Origin: Pseudoalteromonas citrea
GTDB taxonomy: Bacteria; Pseudomonadota; Gammaproteobacteria; Enterobacterales; Alteromonadaceae
Length of the DNA: 64,000 bases
Reading direction: 5' to 3'
Assembly (NCBI RefSeq): GCF_000238375.3
Contig: NZ_AHBZ03000014.1
Span: 682,001 to 746,000, forward strand
Positions 35,317 to 44,039 of the stretch are shown here, in pieces. The translations under genes were made by a program, and so were the position numbers. Under the pieces are notes generated by a model. The model was not told where the DNA came from. It saw nothing but the letters and a program-made list of their open reading frames with translations, and made no database searches. Every line of letters starts with the position of its first letter. The stretch's first letter is position 1.

Positions 35317-36525
35317 ATGGATAAGAAAGCTCTAGAAGCCTTCGCTCGCGAAGCAGCTAAGTCGATTAAGACTCCTTCTGATCTTGATGACTTTAGGAAA
35401 ATGTTAACCAAGGTGACGGTTGAGACAGCCTTAAATGCTGAACTTAATGAGCACCTCGGTTACGAAAAAAACTCACCAACTAACGATAGTAACAGTCGAA
35501 ATGGCTACTCATCTAAACGCCTAATTACAGACGATGGTGAGATCCAGTTAGAAGTCCCTCGTGACCGTGACGCGTCCTTTGAACCCAAGCTTGTTCGTAA
35601 ACATCAAACCCGATTTCAATCGATGGACGACAAGATCTTAAGCCTATATGCCAAAGGAATGACCACCCGTGAAATCGTCGCAACATTCAAAAAAATGTAC
35701 GATGCGGATATCTCCGCCAGTCTAATATCTAAAGTTACAGATGCTGTTTTAGAACAAGTGGTTGAGTGGCAATCTCGCCCGCTTGATACGGTCTATCCCA
35801 TCGTTTATCTCGATTGCATCGTCGTGAAAGTACGCCAGAATAAACAGGTTATCAACAAAGCCATTTATCTCGCACTTGGCGTAAATATGGAAGGTCAGAA
35901 AGAACTTCTTGGGATGTGGATGTCCGAAACCGAAGGAGCGAAGTTCTGGCTTAGCGTGCTCACCGAACTTCAAAATCGAGGCGTGAATGATATCCTCATC
36001 GCGTGTGTAGATGGCCTGAAGGGCTTTCCTGATGCCATCAACGCTGTTTATCCAAAAACTCAAATTCAGCTCTGTATCGTACACATGGTGCGAAACTCAA
36101 TGAAATACGTCCCATGGAAAGACTACAAGGCAATTACCGCTGACTTAAAAGAAATCTATCAAGCAACAACGGAAGATGAAGCCCTGTTGGCGTTAGAGCA
36201 CTTTGGTGATAAATGGGATGAAAAGTACCCTCAAATCAGCCGCTCCTGGACGGCTCATTGGGATAATCTCAATACTCTATTTAGCTACCCTCAAGATATT
36301 CGTAAAGCTATCTACACGACAAATGCTATTGAATCTCTGAACAGTGTGATCAGAAAAGCGACCAAGAAACGTAAACTGTTCCCGACAGATGAATCCGCTA
36401 GCAAGGTGGTGTACTTAGCGATAATGGATGCTTCCAAGAGGTGGACAATGCCTATTCATAACTGGAAGCAAGCTCTAAACCGTTTTATGATTATGTTTGA
36501 AGACCGACTAACTGAATACTTGTAA
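35317..36525 (+). CDS. IS256-family transposase
   Basis: The 402-residue mutator-type transposase moves the surrounding element. It has a helical DNA-binding N-terminus (ALNAELNEHLGYE) and a DDE core with Asp166 (VYLDCIVV), Asp232 (CVDGLKGFP) and Glu339 (TNAIESLNS). A C/D(2)H motif lies at QLCIVHMVRNS. The 107-residue gap between the second Asp and Glu fits the family. GAGGATA lies upstream of the ATG. The frame is full length, so the element may be active. Confidence 0.96.
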   Translation: MDKKALEAFAREAAKSIKTPSDLDDFRKMLTKVTVETALNAELNEHLGYEKNSPTNDSNSRNGYSSKRLITDDGEIQLEVPRDRDASFEPKLVRKHQTRFQSMDDKILSLYAKGMTTREIVATFKKMYDADISASLISKVTDAVLEQVVEWQSRPLDTVYPIVYLDCIVVKVRQNKQVINKAIYLALGVNMEGQKELLGMWMSETEGAKFWLSVLTELQNRGVNDILIACVDGLKGFPDAINAVYPKTQIQLCIVHMVRNSMKYVPWKDYKAITADLKEIYQATTEDEALLALEHFGDKWDEKYPQISRSWTAHWDNLNTLFSYPQDIRKAIYTTNAIESLNSVIRKATKKRKLFPTDESASKVVYLAIMDASKRWTMPIHNWKQALNRFMIMFEDRLTEYL

Positions 36526-36529
36526 CTAA

Positions 36530-36559
36530 GAGCAGTTACACAGAATTATTTACAGGGTC
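36530..36559. repeat. Right terminal inverted repeat of the IS
   Basis: This is the partner of 35253-35282. It begins five bases after the transposase stop. Confidence 0.85.
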
Positions 36560-36567
36560 CCGCAGTT
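36560..36567. repeat. Right target-site duplication of the IS
   Basis: CCGCAGTT is identical to 35245-35252. Its last two bases are part of the stop codon of the HDOD gene read on the other strand. Confidence 0.9.
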
Positions 36568-37405
36568 AGGCAAACATACTTTTTACGTCATCTAACGTTT
36601 CCATATATTCATCGCTGGTAAACATATCAAGTGATCGAGTCACCCCTTTTTCTTCATATGCACCAAGCGCTGCCGCTTTATCTGATACCTGCAAAATACC
36701 CTCAATGATTGCACCGACTCGAATAAAATCGACATAGCATACATGATCAGGTTTGTAATTTGGGTTTGACCAACTTTCAGCCACCTCCACAAAGTCATCG
36801 GTAAAGCCCCACTCTCTCATGATAGCTCCCCCAATCTTACCCGCAAGCTTTTGTATCGCATGCGCTAAGAAGCTTGGGTTAGCGAAAACTTCAGGGTGGC
36901 GCTCCGCCTCAGTTAAAATGGGTAAAACCCCGATATTAAACACCAAAGAGGCGAGTGTGATTGTTTCTTTATTTAAAGAGGTGTGTTTGTTCACTCGTAA
37001 ATAAAAATCCATTGTGGTTATCGCTTGGCAAGCTACTTTTAACGTTTTTTGCCATGCCTTATCCATGTATGTTCTAATCAATTTATTGTTTGATACGAAC
37101 AGTTGCTCCATCGCCATTGCTGTTGCAATATTTTTTATCTGCCTTAAACCAATGCGAGTTACAGCTTGATTTAATGTATTTACTTTCACAGAGCGACCCA
37201 TAAAAGCACTATTCGCGACCTTAATCATACGCGCAGATAAAGCGGGATCCTGAGAAATAACATCGGCCATTTGTGCTAAATTCACTTCAGGGTCATCTGC
37301 GGCCTGTCTTACTTTTACAGCAATTTCAGGTAAAGTCGGTAGAACAAGAGTATCGTTATTAATCCTATCTATTAAAATGGTCAGTAAGGCATTTTCTGTC
37401 GACAT
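36566..37405 (-). CDS. HDOD domain signalling protein
   Basis: HDOD proteins are HD-like domains without phosphohydrolase residues that act in bacterial signalling and motility control. The 279-residue protein is almost entirely the HDOD domain: LPTLPEIAVKVRQAADDPEVNLAQMADVISQDPALSARMIKVANSA (spread over about residues 22-67) and AVTRIGLRQIKNIATAMA. No GGDEF or EAL domain is attached. An AAGGG site precedes the ATG. The IS lies directly after its stop codon but leaves the protein intact. Confidence 0.9.
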   Translation of the reverse strand: MSTENALLTILIDRINNDTLVLPTLPEIAVKVRQAADDPEVNLAQMADVISQDPALSARMIKVANSAFMGRSVKVNTLNQAVTRIGLRQIKNIATAMAMEQLFVSNNKLIRTYMDKAWQKTLKVACQAITTMDFYLRVNKHTSLNKETITLASLVFNIGVLPILTEAERHPEVFANPSFLAHAIQKLAGKIGGAIMREWGFTDDFVEVAESWSNPNYKPDHVCYVDFIRVGAIIEGILQVSDKAAALGAYEEKGVTRSLDMFTSDEYMETLDDVKSMFA

Positions 37406-37419
37406 AAGCTATATCCCTT

Positions 37420-37468
37420 GGGTATAAATTTTTGATGTGCACAATAAAGTACGCTTATTTTTATACCC
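37420..37468. repeat. Separated inverted repeat upstream of the HDOD gene
   Basis: GGGTATAAA (37420-37428) and TTTATACCC (37460-37468) are perfect complements separated by 31 bases, in the gap between the HDOD gene and the gene at 37635. The spacing suits an operator pair around the HDOD promoter. No known binding site was recognised. Confidence 0.35.
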
Positions 37469-37634
37469 CTTAGTATTGACTAAGTTCACGATAAAGTTAA
37501 GAAAAGTATAAAAATATTCTTATACATACTGATAAGCATAATATTTACTGCGATTACAACGCACAAGAGCAGTAATTAGCAGCGTATTCGGGTATGGTAC
37601 TCGTTACAAATCAATAACAAGAAAAGAGTTCATC

Positions 37635-39317
37635 ATGAAGCTATCAAAAATCAATTTAGCATTATTTACAGCAAGTATACTTGCACTTGGGGCATGCTCC
37701 GACAAAGTTTCACAGCCCACTCAATCGATAGCCAATGAAGCAAAAGGCACGGATCACACCTTAGTTAACATCGAAAGGTCTCGCCTTGATATTTACACAG
37801 AAGTAACCCTCACAGCTGATCTTTCTCATTTAAACGAAAACCAGAAAAAGATGCTTAGCAAGTTAATTGATGCCTCAAAAATAATGGACGATTTATTTTG
37901 GAAACAAAGCTTCGGTATGGATAAAGCTGAGTTTTTAGAGAATATTAAAGATGATAAAGCCCGTCAGTTTGCTGATATTAACTATGGTCCATGGGATAGG
38001 CTTAATGGCGACAAAGTATTTTTATCAGGCTTTACTGCCAAAACCCCTGGAGCAGAATTTTACCCACATGATATTTCAAAAGATGAGTTAAACACGTCTA
38101 CTGTGAAAGACCAGCAAGGCCTATATTCGCTTATTAAACGCGACGCACAAGGCAAACTATTTAGTGTCTCATACTCTGAAGCTTTTCAGTCCGAGCTGGT
38201 CAAGGCTGCATCATTATTACGAGAAGCTAGTAACTTAGCACGTGACAAAGAGTTTGCTAATTATCTCAACCTTAGAGCAGATGCATTACTTAATAATAGT
38301 TATCAGCGTTCTGACTTCGCTTGGATGGACATGAAGAATAACCCTATCGACGTAGTGATTGGTCCAATCGAAACGTATGAAGATCAACTTTTTGGCTATC
38401 GAGCAGGGTTTGAATCATATGTCCTCGTTAAAGATTTAGCATGGAGTGAACGACTCGCTAAGTTTGCTGCGTTTTTACCCGAGTTACAGACAGGATTACC
38501 GGTAGAAGAAAAGTATAAACAGGAAGTACCGGGCTCTGATGCTGATTTAAATGCGTATGACGTTATTTATTATGCAGGTCATTCAAACGCTGGCAGCAAA
38601 ACCATCGCAATAAACTTACCTAATGATGAACAGGTACAGCTAGAAAAAGGCACTCGTCGCCTGCAGTTGAAGAACGCAATGCGTGCGAAGTTCGACAAAA
38701 TTATGCTACCAATTTCTGAGCAGTTAATCGTTCCAGAGCAGCGTAAACACATTACCTTTGATGCATTCTTTGCCAATACCATGTTCCATGAAGTCGCTCA
38801 CGGCCTTGGTATAAAAAATACCATCACAGGAAAAGGCACCGTGCGTCAGTCCCTGCAAGAACACGCCAGTGCCCTAGAAGAAGGTAAAGCGGATATTTTA
38901 GGCCTCTATATGGTTGAACAACTTCTTAAAAAAGGCGAGATCACCGAGGGAACTTTAGAAGATTATTATACCACTTTCATGGCGGGGATCTTCCGCTCAG
39001 TCCGTTTTGGTGCATCAAGTGCCCACGGTAAAGCCAACATGATCCGATTTAACTATTTCAAAGAACAAGGTGCGTTTTCTAAAAATGAGCAAGGCCTTTA
39101 TAAAGTTAATATGCAAAAGATGGCCATCGCGATGAAAAACCTCTCACAGTTAATTTTAACGCTGCAAGGTGATGGTGACTATGACAAAGTAAGCAAACTG
39201 ATCGCCACCCACGGTGACATAAAGGCTGAACTACAAGCTGATTTAGCAAAACTATCCGCTGCAAATATCCCTGTAGACGTTACCTTCAAACAAGGTAAAG
39301 CGGTACTGGGCCTTTAA
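37635..39317 (+). CDS. M49-like (dipeptidyl-peptidase III-related) zinc metallopeptidase lipoprotein
   Basis: The 560-residue protein has a lipoprotein signal with lipobox LGAC (Cys21), so it is membrane-tethered outside the cytoplasm. The zinc site is HEVAH (His385, Glu386, His389) followed by EEGKAD (Glu415-Glu416), spaced as in family M49, where Glu of the second motif is the third ligand. Classical DPP III has a six-residue HExxGH; here the motif is the ordinary five-residue HExxH. Substrate is unknown, with oligopeptides likely. It is flanked by a DPP IV-type peptidase gene nearby. Confidence 0.82.
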   Translation: MKLSKINLALFTASILALGACSDKVSQPTQSIANEAKGTDHTLVNIERSRLDIYTEVTLTADLSHLNENQKKMLSKLIDASKIMDDLFWKQSFGMDKAEFLENIKDDKARQFADINYGPWDRLNGDKVFLSGFTAKTPGAEFYPHDISKDELNTSTVKDQQGLYSLIKRDAQGKLFSVSYSEAFQSELVKAASLLREASNLARDKEFANYLNLRADALLNNSYQRSDFAWMDMKNNPIDVVIGPIETYEDQLFGYRAGFESYVLVKDLAWSERLAKFAAFLPELQTGLPVEEKYKQEVPGSDADLNAYDVIYYAGHSNAGSKTIAINLPNDEQVQLEKGTRRLQLKNAMRAKFDKIMLPISEQLIVPEQRKHITFDAFFANTMFHEVAHGLGIKNTITGKGTVRQSLQEHASALEEGKADILGLYMVEQLLKKGEITEGTLEDYYTTFMAGIFRSVRFGASSAHGKANMIRFNYFKEQGAFSKNEQGLYKVNMQKMAIAMKNLSQLILTLQGDGDYDKVSKLIATHGDIKAELQADLAKLSAANIPVDVTFKQGKAVLGL

Positions 39318-39342
39318 ACCAACACCGCATTTTTAAATAAGT

Positions 39343-39370
39343 AAAAGGCGCTATAGTGATAGCGCCTTTT
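39343..39370. terminator. Bidirectional terminator between the M49-like and HIT genes
   Basis: AAAAGGCGCTAT, a four-base loop and ATAGCGCCTTTT form a perfect 12-base stem with A and T runs on either side. It terminates the plus-strand gene at 39317. The last codons of the minus-strand HIT gene lie inside the stem. Confidence 0.9.
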
Positions 39371-39746
39371 TTAGTGCAACAAGTTGCTCATCTGAATACG
39401 CGACGGGAGAAAACAAGCCCCAAACAGGCTTTGGCCATGCTATATCCGTTGTAAAACGGGCAATATGGTGCACGTGCAACTGCGGTACCATATTACCTAA
39501 TGCAGCCACATTCAGTTTATCAGGGTTAAACACCTCTCGTAATAACTGACTAAGCTTCGCAGACTCCAACCAAAATGTTTTTTGCTGTTCGTCAGTCAAA
39601 TCTATAATTTCTTTTAAACCGCTGACTCTCGGCACTAAAATAAACCACGGGTACTGGCTATCATTCATCAATAGCACTTTACATAAAGGCCAATCAGCCA
39701 ATGTAATACAGTCTCTTTGTAGTTCTGGGGCTAACTCAAATGACAT
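39351..39746 (-). CDS. HIT-family nucleotide-binding protein
   Basis: This 131-residue protein belongs to the histidine-triad superfamily of nucleotide hydrolases and transferases. The motif reads LHVHHIARF (about residues 92-100), so the third histidine of HxHxH is replaced by Ile, as in a bacterial subgroup with HxHxxxR. Other features are NDSQYPWFILVPR near residue 30 and a C-terminal WGLF block. ATG at 39746 is chosen because GGAGAG lies at a suitable distance; a second ATG lies three bases upstream. Substrate is unknown. Confidence 0.85.
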   Translation of the reverse strand: MSFELAPELQRDCITLADWPLCKVLLMNDSQYPWFILVPRVSGLKEIIDLTDEQQKTFWLESAKLSQLLREVFNPDKLNVAALGNMVPQLHVHHIARFTTDIAWPKPVWGLFSPVAYSDEQLVALKKALSL

Positions 39747-39852
39747 CATTCTCTCCAATATGTTTTAACCCGCACTCTATCCCAATTTATTGCCATTGCC
39801 TATGCTAGCTTATAACATCTACTCCATAAATAAACTTCAATAAGGCATTCTT

Positions 39853-42075
39853 GTGCGAGCAATTTTAACGTCTTTAACTTTTAGCCTGCCACTGCTATTT
39901 AGTGGTACTAGCGTTGTGGCTAAACCATTAACCCTTGAGCGTATTTTTGATGACCCAAGCTTAGCAGGTAAAGCCCCTGTTCAACTTAAATTTTCCCCTG
40001 ACGGCAAACGCGTAACTTACCTGCAAGGTAAGGTAGACGATTACAACCGCTATGACCTTTGGGAATACAACCTAAAAGACAAGTCCAATCGGTTATTGGT
40101 TGATTCTGAAGCCTTATTTTCAGGGCCAGAAACTTTGTCAAATGAAGAAAAAGCTCGCCGAGAACGACAACGTATATTTGGCCGCGGCATTTTAGAGTAT
40201 AAATGGTCAACGGATGGTAAAGCGCTCTTATTTCCACTGAATGGCGACCTATATCACTATCAGGTCAGTTCTGGTAAAAGTAAAAAGCTAACTAATACAG
40301 AGGCTTTTGAGACAGATGCGCGCTTTTCTCCAAAAGGCAATTATGTATCTTTTATTCGTGAACAAAACTTATATGCCCTAGAGCTTGCCTCAGGTAAAGA
40401 AATCGCCCTTAGTACGGATGGCGGTGGCGTTATAAAGAATGGAATGGCTGAGTTTGTCGCTCAAGAAGAAATGAGCAGAATGACGGGTTATTGGTGGGCT
40501 GGTGATGAATCAAAGATCGCCTTTACGCGAATAGATGAAAGCCCCGTTAAAGAAGCTATACGTAACGAAATATATGCAGATGAAGTCAAGCTATTCAATC
40601 AACGTTATCCATTTACCGGCACAGACAATGTCAAAATTGCATTGGGCGTGGTAAACATTAATGATCAGCAAGTTGATTGGGTTGACTTAGGTAAAGACAA
40701 AGACATTTATCTTGCCCGTGCAAAATGGCTTAAAGACAATAAAACACTATCATATCAATGGCAAAACCGCTCACAACAAGCCTTAGAACTGCGCTTTTAT
40801 GATAGTAAAACCAAAAAGCAGTCTGTTGCTTTGACAGAACGCAGCGATACTTGGGTTAATTTACACTTTGATTTACGTTTCTTAAACGACAAAAAGCACT
40901 TTATCTGGGCTTCTGAGCGTGATGGATATAAACACCTATACCTATACCGTACCAATGGTCAATTAGTGCGCCAAATTACGCAAGGTGAGTGGATCGTTGA
41001 TTCCATAAAGGGCATTGATGAACAAAAAGGTCTGGTCTACTTTGCAGGTCGCGCCGATACGCCATTAGAGCAGCACCTGTATAGTGCCAGTATATTCAAA
41101 AACAGCGACGCCAAACGTGTTACTCAATTGGGTAGCTATCATAAAGTGGTGGTTGCTAAAGATGCCAAAACATTTATTGACAACAGTTCAGCGGTTAATA
41201 AACCAAACTCGGTTGCCTTGCGTAAAGTCAATGGTGAGTTTATTACTTGGCTTGAGCAAAACCCACTGAATAAAAACCACCCCTTAACTCCTTATCTAAG
41301 TGATCTTGCAGAGCCTGAATACGGGACGATTAAAGCACAAGATGGGCAAACCTTACATTATCGTATTTTTAAACCAGCCAATATGGAAAAAGGCAAAAAA
41401 CACCCTGTTATGGTTAACGTATACGGCGGTCCTCATGCGCAACGAGTAACCAATAGTTGGCGCAGTAAGAACCTATACTTTCAATATATGGCCCAACAAG
41501 GCTATGTAATCTTTCAACTTGATAATCGAGGCTCTTATAACCGAGGTAAAGCATTTGAAGCACCCATTTATAAACACCTAGGTGAAGTCGAAGTGGCAGA
41601 TCAAATCAAAGGGGTTGAGTTTTTACGTACACTTGATTACGTCGACTCAACACGAATTGGTATTTATGGCCACAGTTATGGCGGATACATGGCATTGATG
41701 GCCATGTTTAAGGCGGGCGACTACTTTCAAGCTGGCGTATCCGGTGCACCAGTGACTGATTGGGCGCTGTATGACACGCACTATACAGAACGTTACTTAG
41801 GGCATCCAAAAACCAATGCCATTGGTTACGAACAAAGCGCAGTATTCCCATTTGCGGATAACTTAAATGGTCCATTAATGATTTATCATGGCATGGCCGA
41901 TGATAATGTCTTGTTTACTCATGCAACCAAATTATTTAAGCAGCTACAAGACAATGCCAAGCCGTTTGAAATGATGACGTATCCTGGTTCAAAACACAGT
42001 CTGCGCGGTAAAAAAGTACAAACACATTTACATCAAACTATCACCAACTTCTTTAATCGACATTTTGAGATGTAA
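39853..42075 (+). CDS. Dipeptidyl-peptidase IV-type serine peptidase (S9B)
   Basis: The 740-residue secreted enzyme should release dipeptides, usually after proline, from peptide N-termini. It has a signal peptide (about residues 1-23). An eight-bladed beta-propeller follows, ending with the specificity region EFVAQEEMSRMTGYWW, where the paired glutamates hold the substrate amino group. The alpha/beta hydrolase domain has Ser608 in GHSYGGY, Asp683 in GMADDNV and His715 in GSKHS. The start is GTG at 39853. It is monocistronic with a hairpin after it. Confidence 0.93.
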   Translation: MRAILTSLTFSLPLLFSGTSVVAKPLTLERIFDDPSLAGKAPVQLKFSPDGKRVTYLQGKVDDYNRYDLWEYNLKDKSNRLLVDSEALFSGPETLSNEEKARRERQRIFGRGILEYKWSTDGKALLFPLNGDLYHYQVSSGKSKKLTNTEAFETDARFSPKGNYVSFIREQNLYALELASGKEIALSTDGGGVIKNGMAEFVAQEEMSRMTGYWWAGDESKIAFTRIDESPVKEAIRNEIYADEVKLFNQRYPFTGTDNVKIALGVVNINDQQVDWVDLGKDKDIYLARAKWLKDNKTLSYQWQNRSQQALELRFYDSKTKKQSVALTERSDTWVNLHFDLRFLNDKKHFIWASERDGYKHLYLYRTNGQLVRQITQGEWIVDSIKGIDEQKGLVYFAGRADTPLEQHLYSASIFKNSDAKRVTQLGSYHKVVVAKDAKTFIDNSSAVNKPNSVALRKVNGEFITWLEQNPLNKNHPLTPYLSDLAEPEYGTIKAQDGQTLHYRIFKPANMEKGKKHPVMVNVYGGPHAQRVTNSWRSKNLYFQYMAQQGYVIFQLDNRGSYNRGKAFEAPIYKHLGEVEVADQIKGVEFLRTLDYVDSTRIGIYGHSYGGYMALMAMFKAGDYFQAGVSGAPVTDWALYDTHYTERYLGHPKTNAIGYEQSAVFPFADNLNGPLMIYHGMADDNVLFTHATKLFKQLQDNAKPFEMMTYPGSKHSLRGKKVQTHLHQTITNFFNRHFEM

Positions 42076-42097
42076 CTAAAAATCATCTACAGTACCT

Positions 42098-42123
42098 ATA
42101 AAGCCTACATTTGTAGGCTTTAT
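42098..42123 (+). terminator. Terminator hairpin after the DPP IV gene
   Basis: AAAGCCTACA and TGTAGGCTTT form a perfect ten-base stem, 25 bases after the stop. The following T stretch is short and broken by A residues. Confidence 0.7.
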
Positions 42124-42295
42124 ATTAGACCAAAATCTAATTGTATTATCATCCAATTAAAAATTTACAAGCTACTGCTTTAAAAGAAAAAATATTCCAA
42201 ATATTTACTGACAGCCCCTGCTAAATTATCTATCTTACGGTATTCCCCCTTTTATTTTTATGCACAGGATTGTGTATCTTTATAAGGATAGTTAT

Positions 42296-43930
42296 ATGCA
42301 GTTTCTAAGAAAGTTTACTATTTTCCAACGACTCATGATGTTGCTCATGGTAGTAATACTTGGATTAGTTTTATTAAGTATCACTAACCTAACACAGCAA
42401 TACGCCACGCTTGAAAAACAACAATACGAAAAAACCAAAAATTTGGTAGAAACAGCCCATAGCCTACTGACTTTGTATCACACCCAATATCTCGAAGGTG
42501 TGTTATCAGAAGCTGATGCAAAACATGCGGCCTTAACGGCGATAAAAGGATTGAAATATGATGGAGATAACTACTTTTGGGTGAATGATTTTCACCCAAC
42601 AATGATAATGCATCCACTAAAACCACAGCTTGACGGCAAAAGCTTAACCAATAGTAAAGATCCCGATGGCACACGCTTATTTGTTGAAATGGTTTCCGTC
42701 GTTAAACAACACGGTGAAGGATTTGTCCCCTACAAGTGGCCAAAACCAGGGGCGCAAACCCCCGTTGATAAAATATCGTTTGTAAAAGGGTTTACCCCTT
42801 GGCAATGGATTATAGGTTCTGGTGTTTACTTAGATACAATTGACGCCGCTTTTTCAGAACTTCGCTGGCTGATGATCATTGATGTATTGGTTATTATTAT
42901 TATCTTAGCTGTACTGAGCAGTGTGATCAGTAACAGTGTTTTACACCCCATTCGCTTAGCAGCGAACATGATGAAAGACATATCGCAAGGCCAAGGTGAC
43001 CTAACTCAACAACTCGATGAATACGGCAATGATGAAATATCGCGTCTTTCCAGATATTTCAATTCTTATACTGATAAAATGCGCCAATCCATCTCACAGG
43101 TAGCCGACAGTGCCAATCATGTGGAGCAGTTTGCTAATCAAGTTGACGACGCAGGAAAAGTTAACTTAACCCACATTGAGCAACAAGATGATAATAGCCG
43201 ACAAGTCGCAACGGCTGTAGAACAAATGAGCACCCAAATACAGGCTGTCAGTGAAAACGCGCATGCTGCAGAAGTCGCAGCTAAAGATGCACTACAAAAT
43301 AGCGAGCAAGGGAAATTGGTCGTCGCAAACACCATAACAGCCATTCAAACACTTTCAGCCAATATTCAAAGTGTGAGTAAAGTATCAGCAATTTTAGCAA
43401 CCGAAAGCAATAATATTGGCTCTGTACTTGATGTCATACGTGGTATTTCAGAGCAAACAAACTTACTGGCACTCAATGCAGCCATTGAAGCGGCGAGAGC
43501 TGGAGAGCAAGGTCGAGGCTTTGCGGTTGTCGCGGATGAAGTGCGCACATTAGCGAGCCGAACAGGCCAAAGCACTGACGAAATTCAAAAAATGATAGAA
43601 AAGCTTCAAAAAAATGCTCAAGAAACCGTTAATGCAGTGCAATCATGTCAGGAAATCTCAGCCAACAGCGTAGAGCAAGCCAGTGGTGCCGATCAAGTAT
43701 TAGACGAGATTGAACGCTTAATAACAGTAATAAGTGATATGAACAGCCATATCGCACGCGCAACGCAAGAACAAAGTAGCGTGGCGCAAGAGGTCAATTT
43801 AAGGATCACTGATTTATCTAATGCAACACATCAGTCTTTAGATACTACCCATACATTGACAGATGCGAGCCTTAACTTAAAACAATCGAGTCATCATTTA
43901 GGGCAAGTTGTACAACGATTTAAAATCTAA
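42296..43930 (+). CDS. Methyl-accepting chemotaxis protein with single-Cache sensor
   Basis: This 544-residue chemoreceptor has two membrane helices (about residues 9-30 and 185-205) around a periplasmic sCache_2-type sensor with [19 protein letters not shown] and [18 protein letters not shown] linker ([20 protein letters not shown]) and a signalling domain with the hairpin tip [31 protein letters not shown] follow. The frame is open from 42260, but AAGGA stands at proper distance before ATG 42296. Sensors of this type often bind small carboxylates; the ligand is not determinable here. Confidence 0.93.
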   Translation: MQFLRKFTIFQRLMMLLMVVILGLVLLSITNLTQQYATLEKQQYEKTKNLVETAHSLLTLYHTQYLEGVLSEADAKHAALTAIKGLKYDGDNYFWVNDFHPTMIMHPLKPQLDGKSLTNSKDPDGTRLFVEMVSVVKQHGEGFVPYKWPKPGAQTPVDKISFVKGFTPWQWIIGSGVYLDTIDAAFSELRWLMIIDVLVIIIILAVLSSVISNSVLHPIRLAANMMKDISQGQGDLTQQLDEYGNDEISRLSRYFNSYTDKMRQSISQVADSANHVEQFANQVDDAGKVNLTHIEQQDDNSRQVATAVEQMSTQIQAVSENAHAAEVAAKDALQNSEQGKLVVANTITAIQTLSANIQSVSKVSAILATESNNIGSVLDVIRGISEQTNLLALNAAIEAARAGEQGRGFAVVADEVRTLASRTGQSTDEIQKMIEKLQKNAQETVNAVQSCQEISANSVEQASGADQVLDEIERLITVISDMNSHIARATQEQSSVAQEVNLRITDLSNATHQSLDTTHTLTDASLNLKQSSHHLGQVVQRFKI

Positions 43931-43937
43931 TTAAATA

Positions 43938-43969
43938 CCAGACAACGAACGTGGTTACTCGTTGTCTGG
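43938..43969 (+). terminator. Terminator hairpin after the chemoreceptor gene
   Basis: CCAGACAACGA and TCGTTGTCTGG form a perfect 11-base stem with a ten-base loop, seven bases after the stop. A long T run is absent. Confidence 0.7.
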
Positions 43970-44039
43970 CCACTTTGAACAGTGTAAATCAATCTAGCCG
44001 CTAAAGAAATATATCACGGCCAAAACCCACCTTTAAAAG

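Larger units (their letters stand above)
35253..36559 (+). mobile_element. Complete IS256-family insertion sequence
   Basis: The element is 1307 bases. Imperfect terminal inverted repeats of about 30 bases match at 22 positions: the left end starts GAGCCTGTAA and the right end, read inwards, starts GACCCTGTAA. It is flanked on both sides by the 8-base direct repeat CCGCAGTT (35245-35252 and 36560-36567), the target duplication. A single intact transposase gene fills it. The intact ends and perfect duplication suggest a fairly recent insertion. Confidence 0.93.

Noticed and set aside
36566-37405. HDOD gene disrupted by the IS
   Set aside because: The target duplication restores the stop codon, and the protein ends at its natural position, so the gene is intact.
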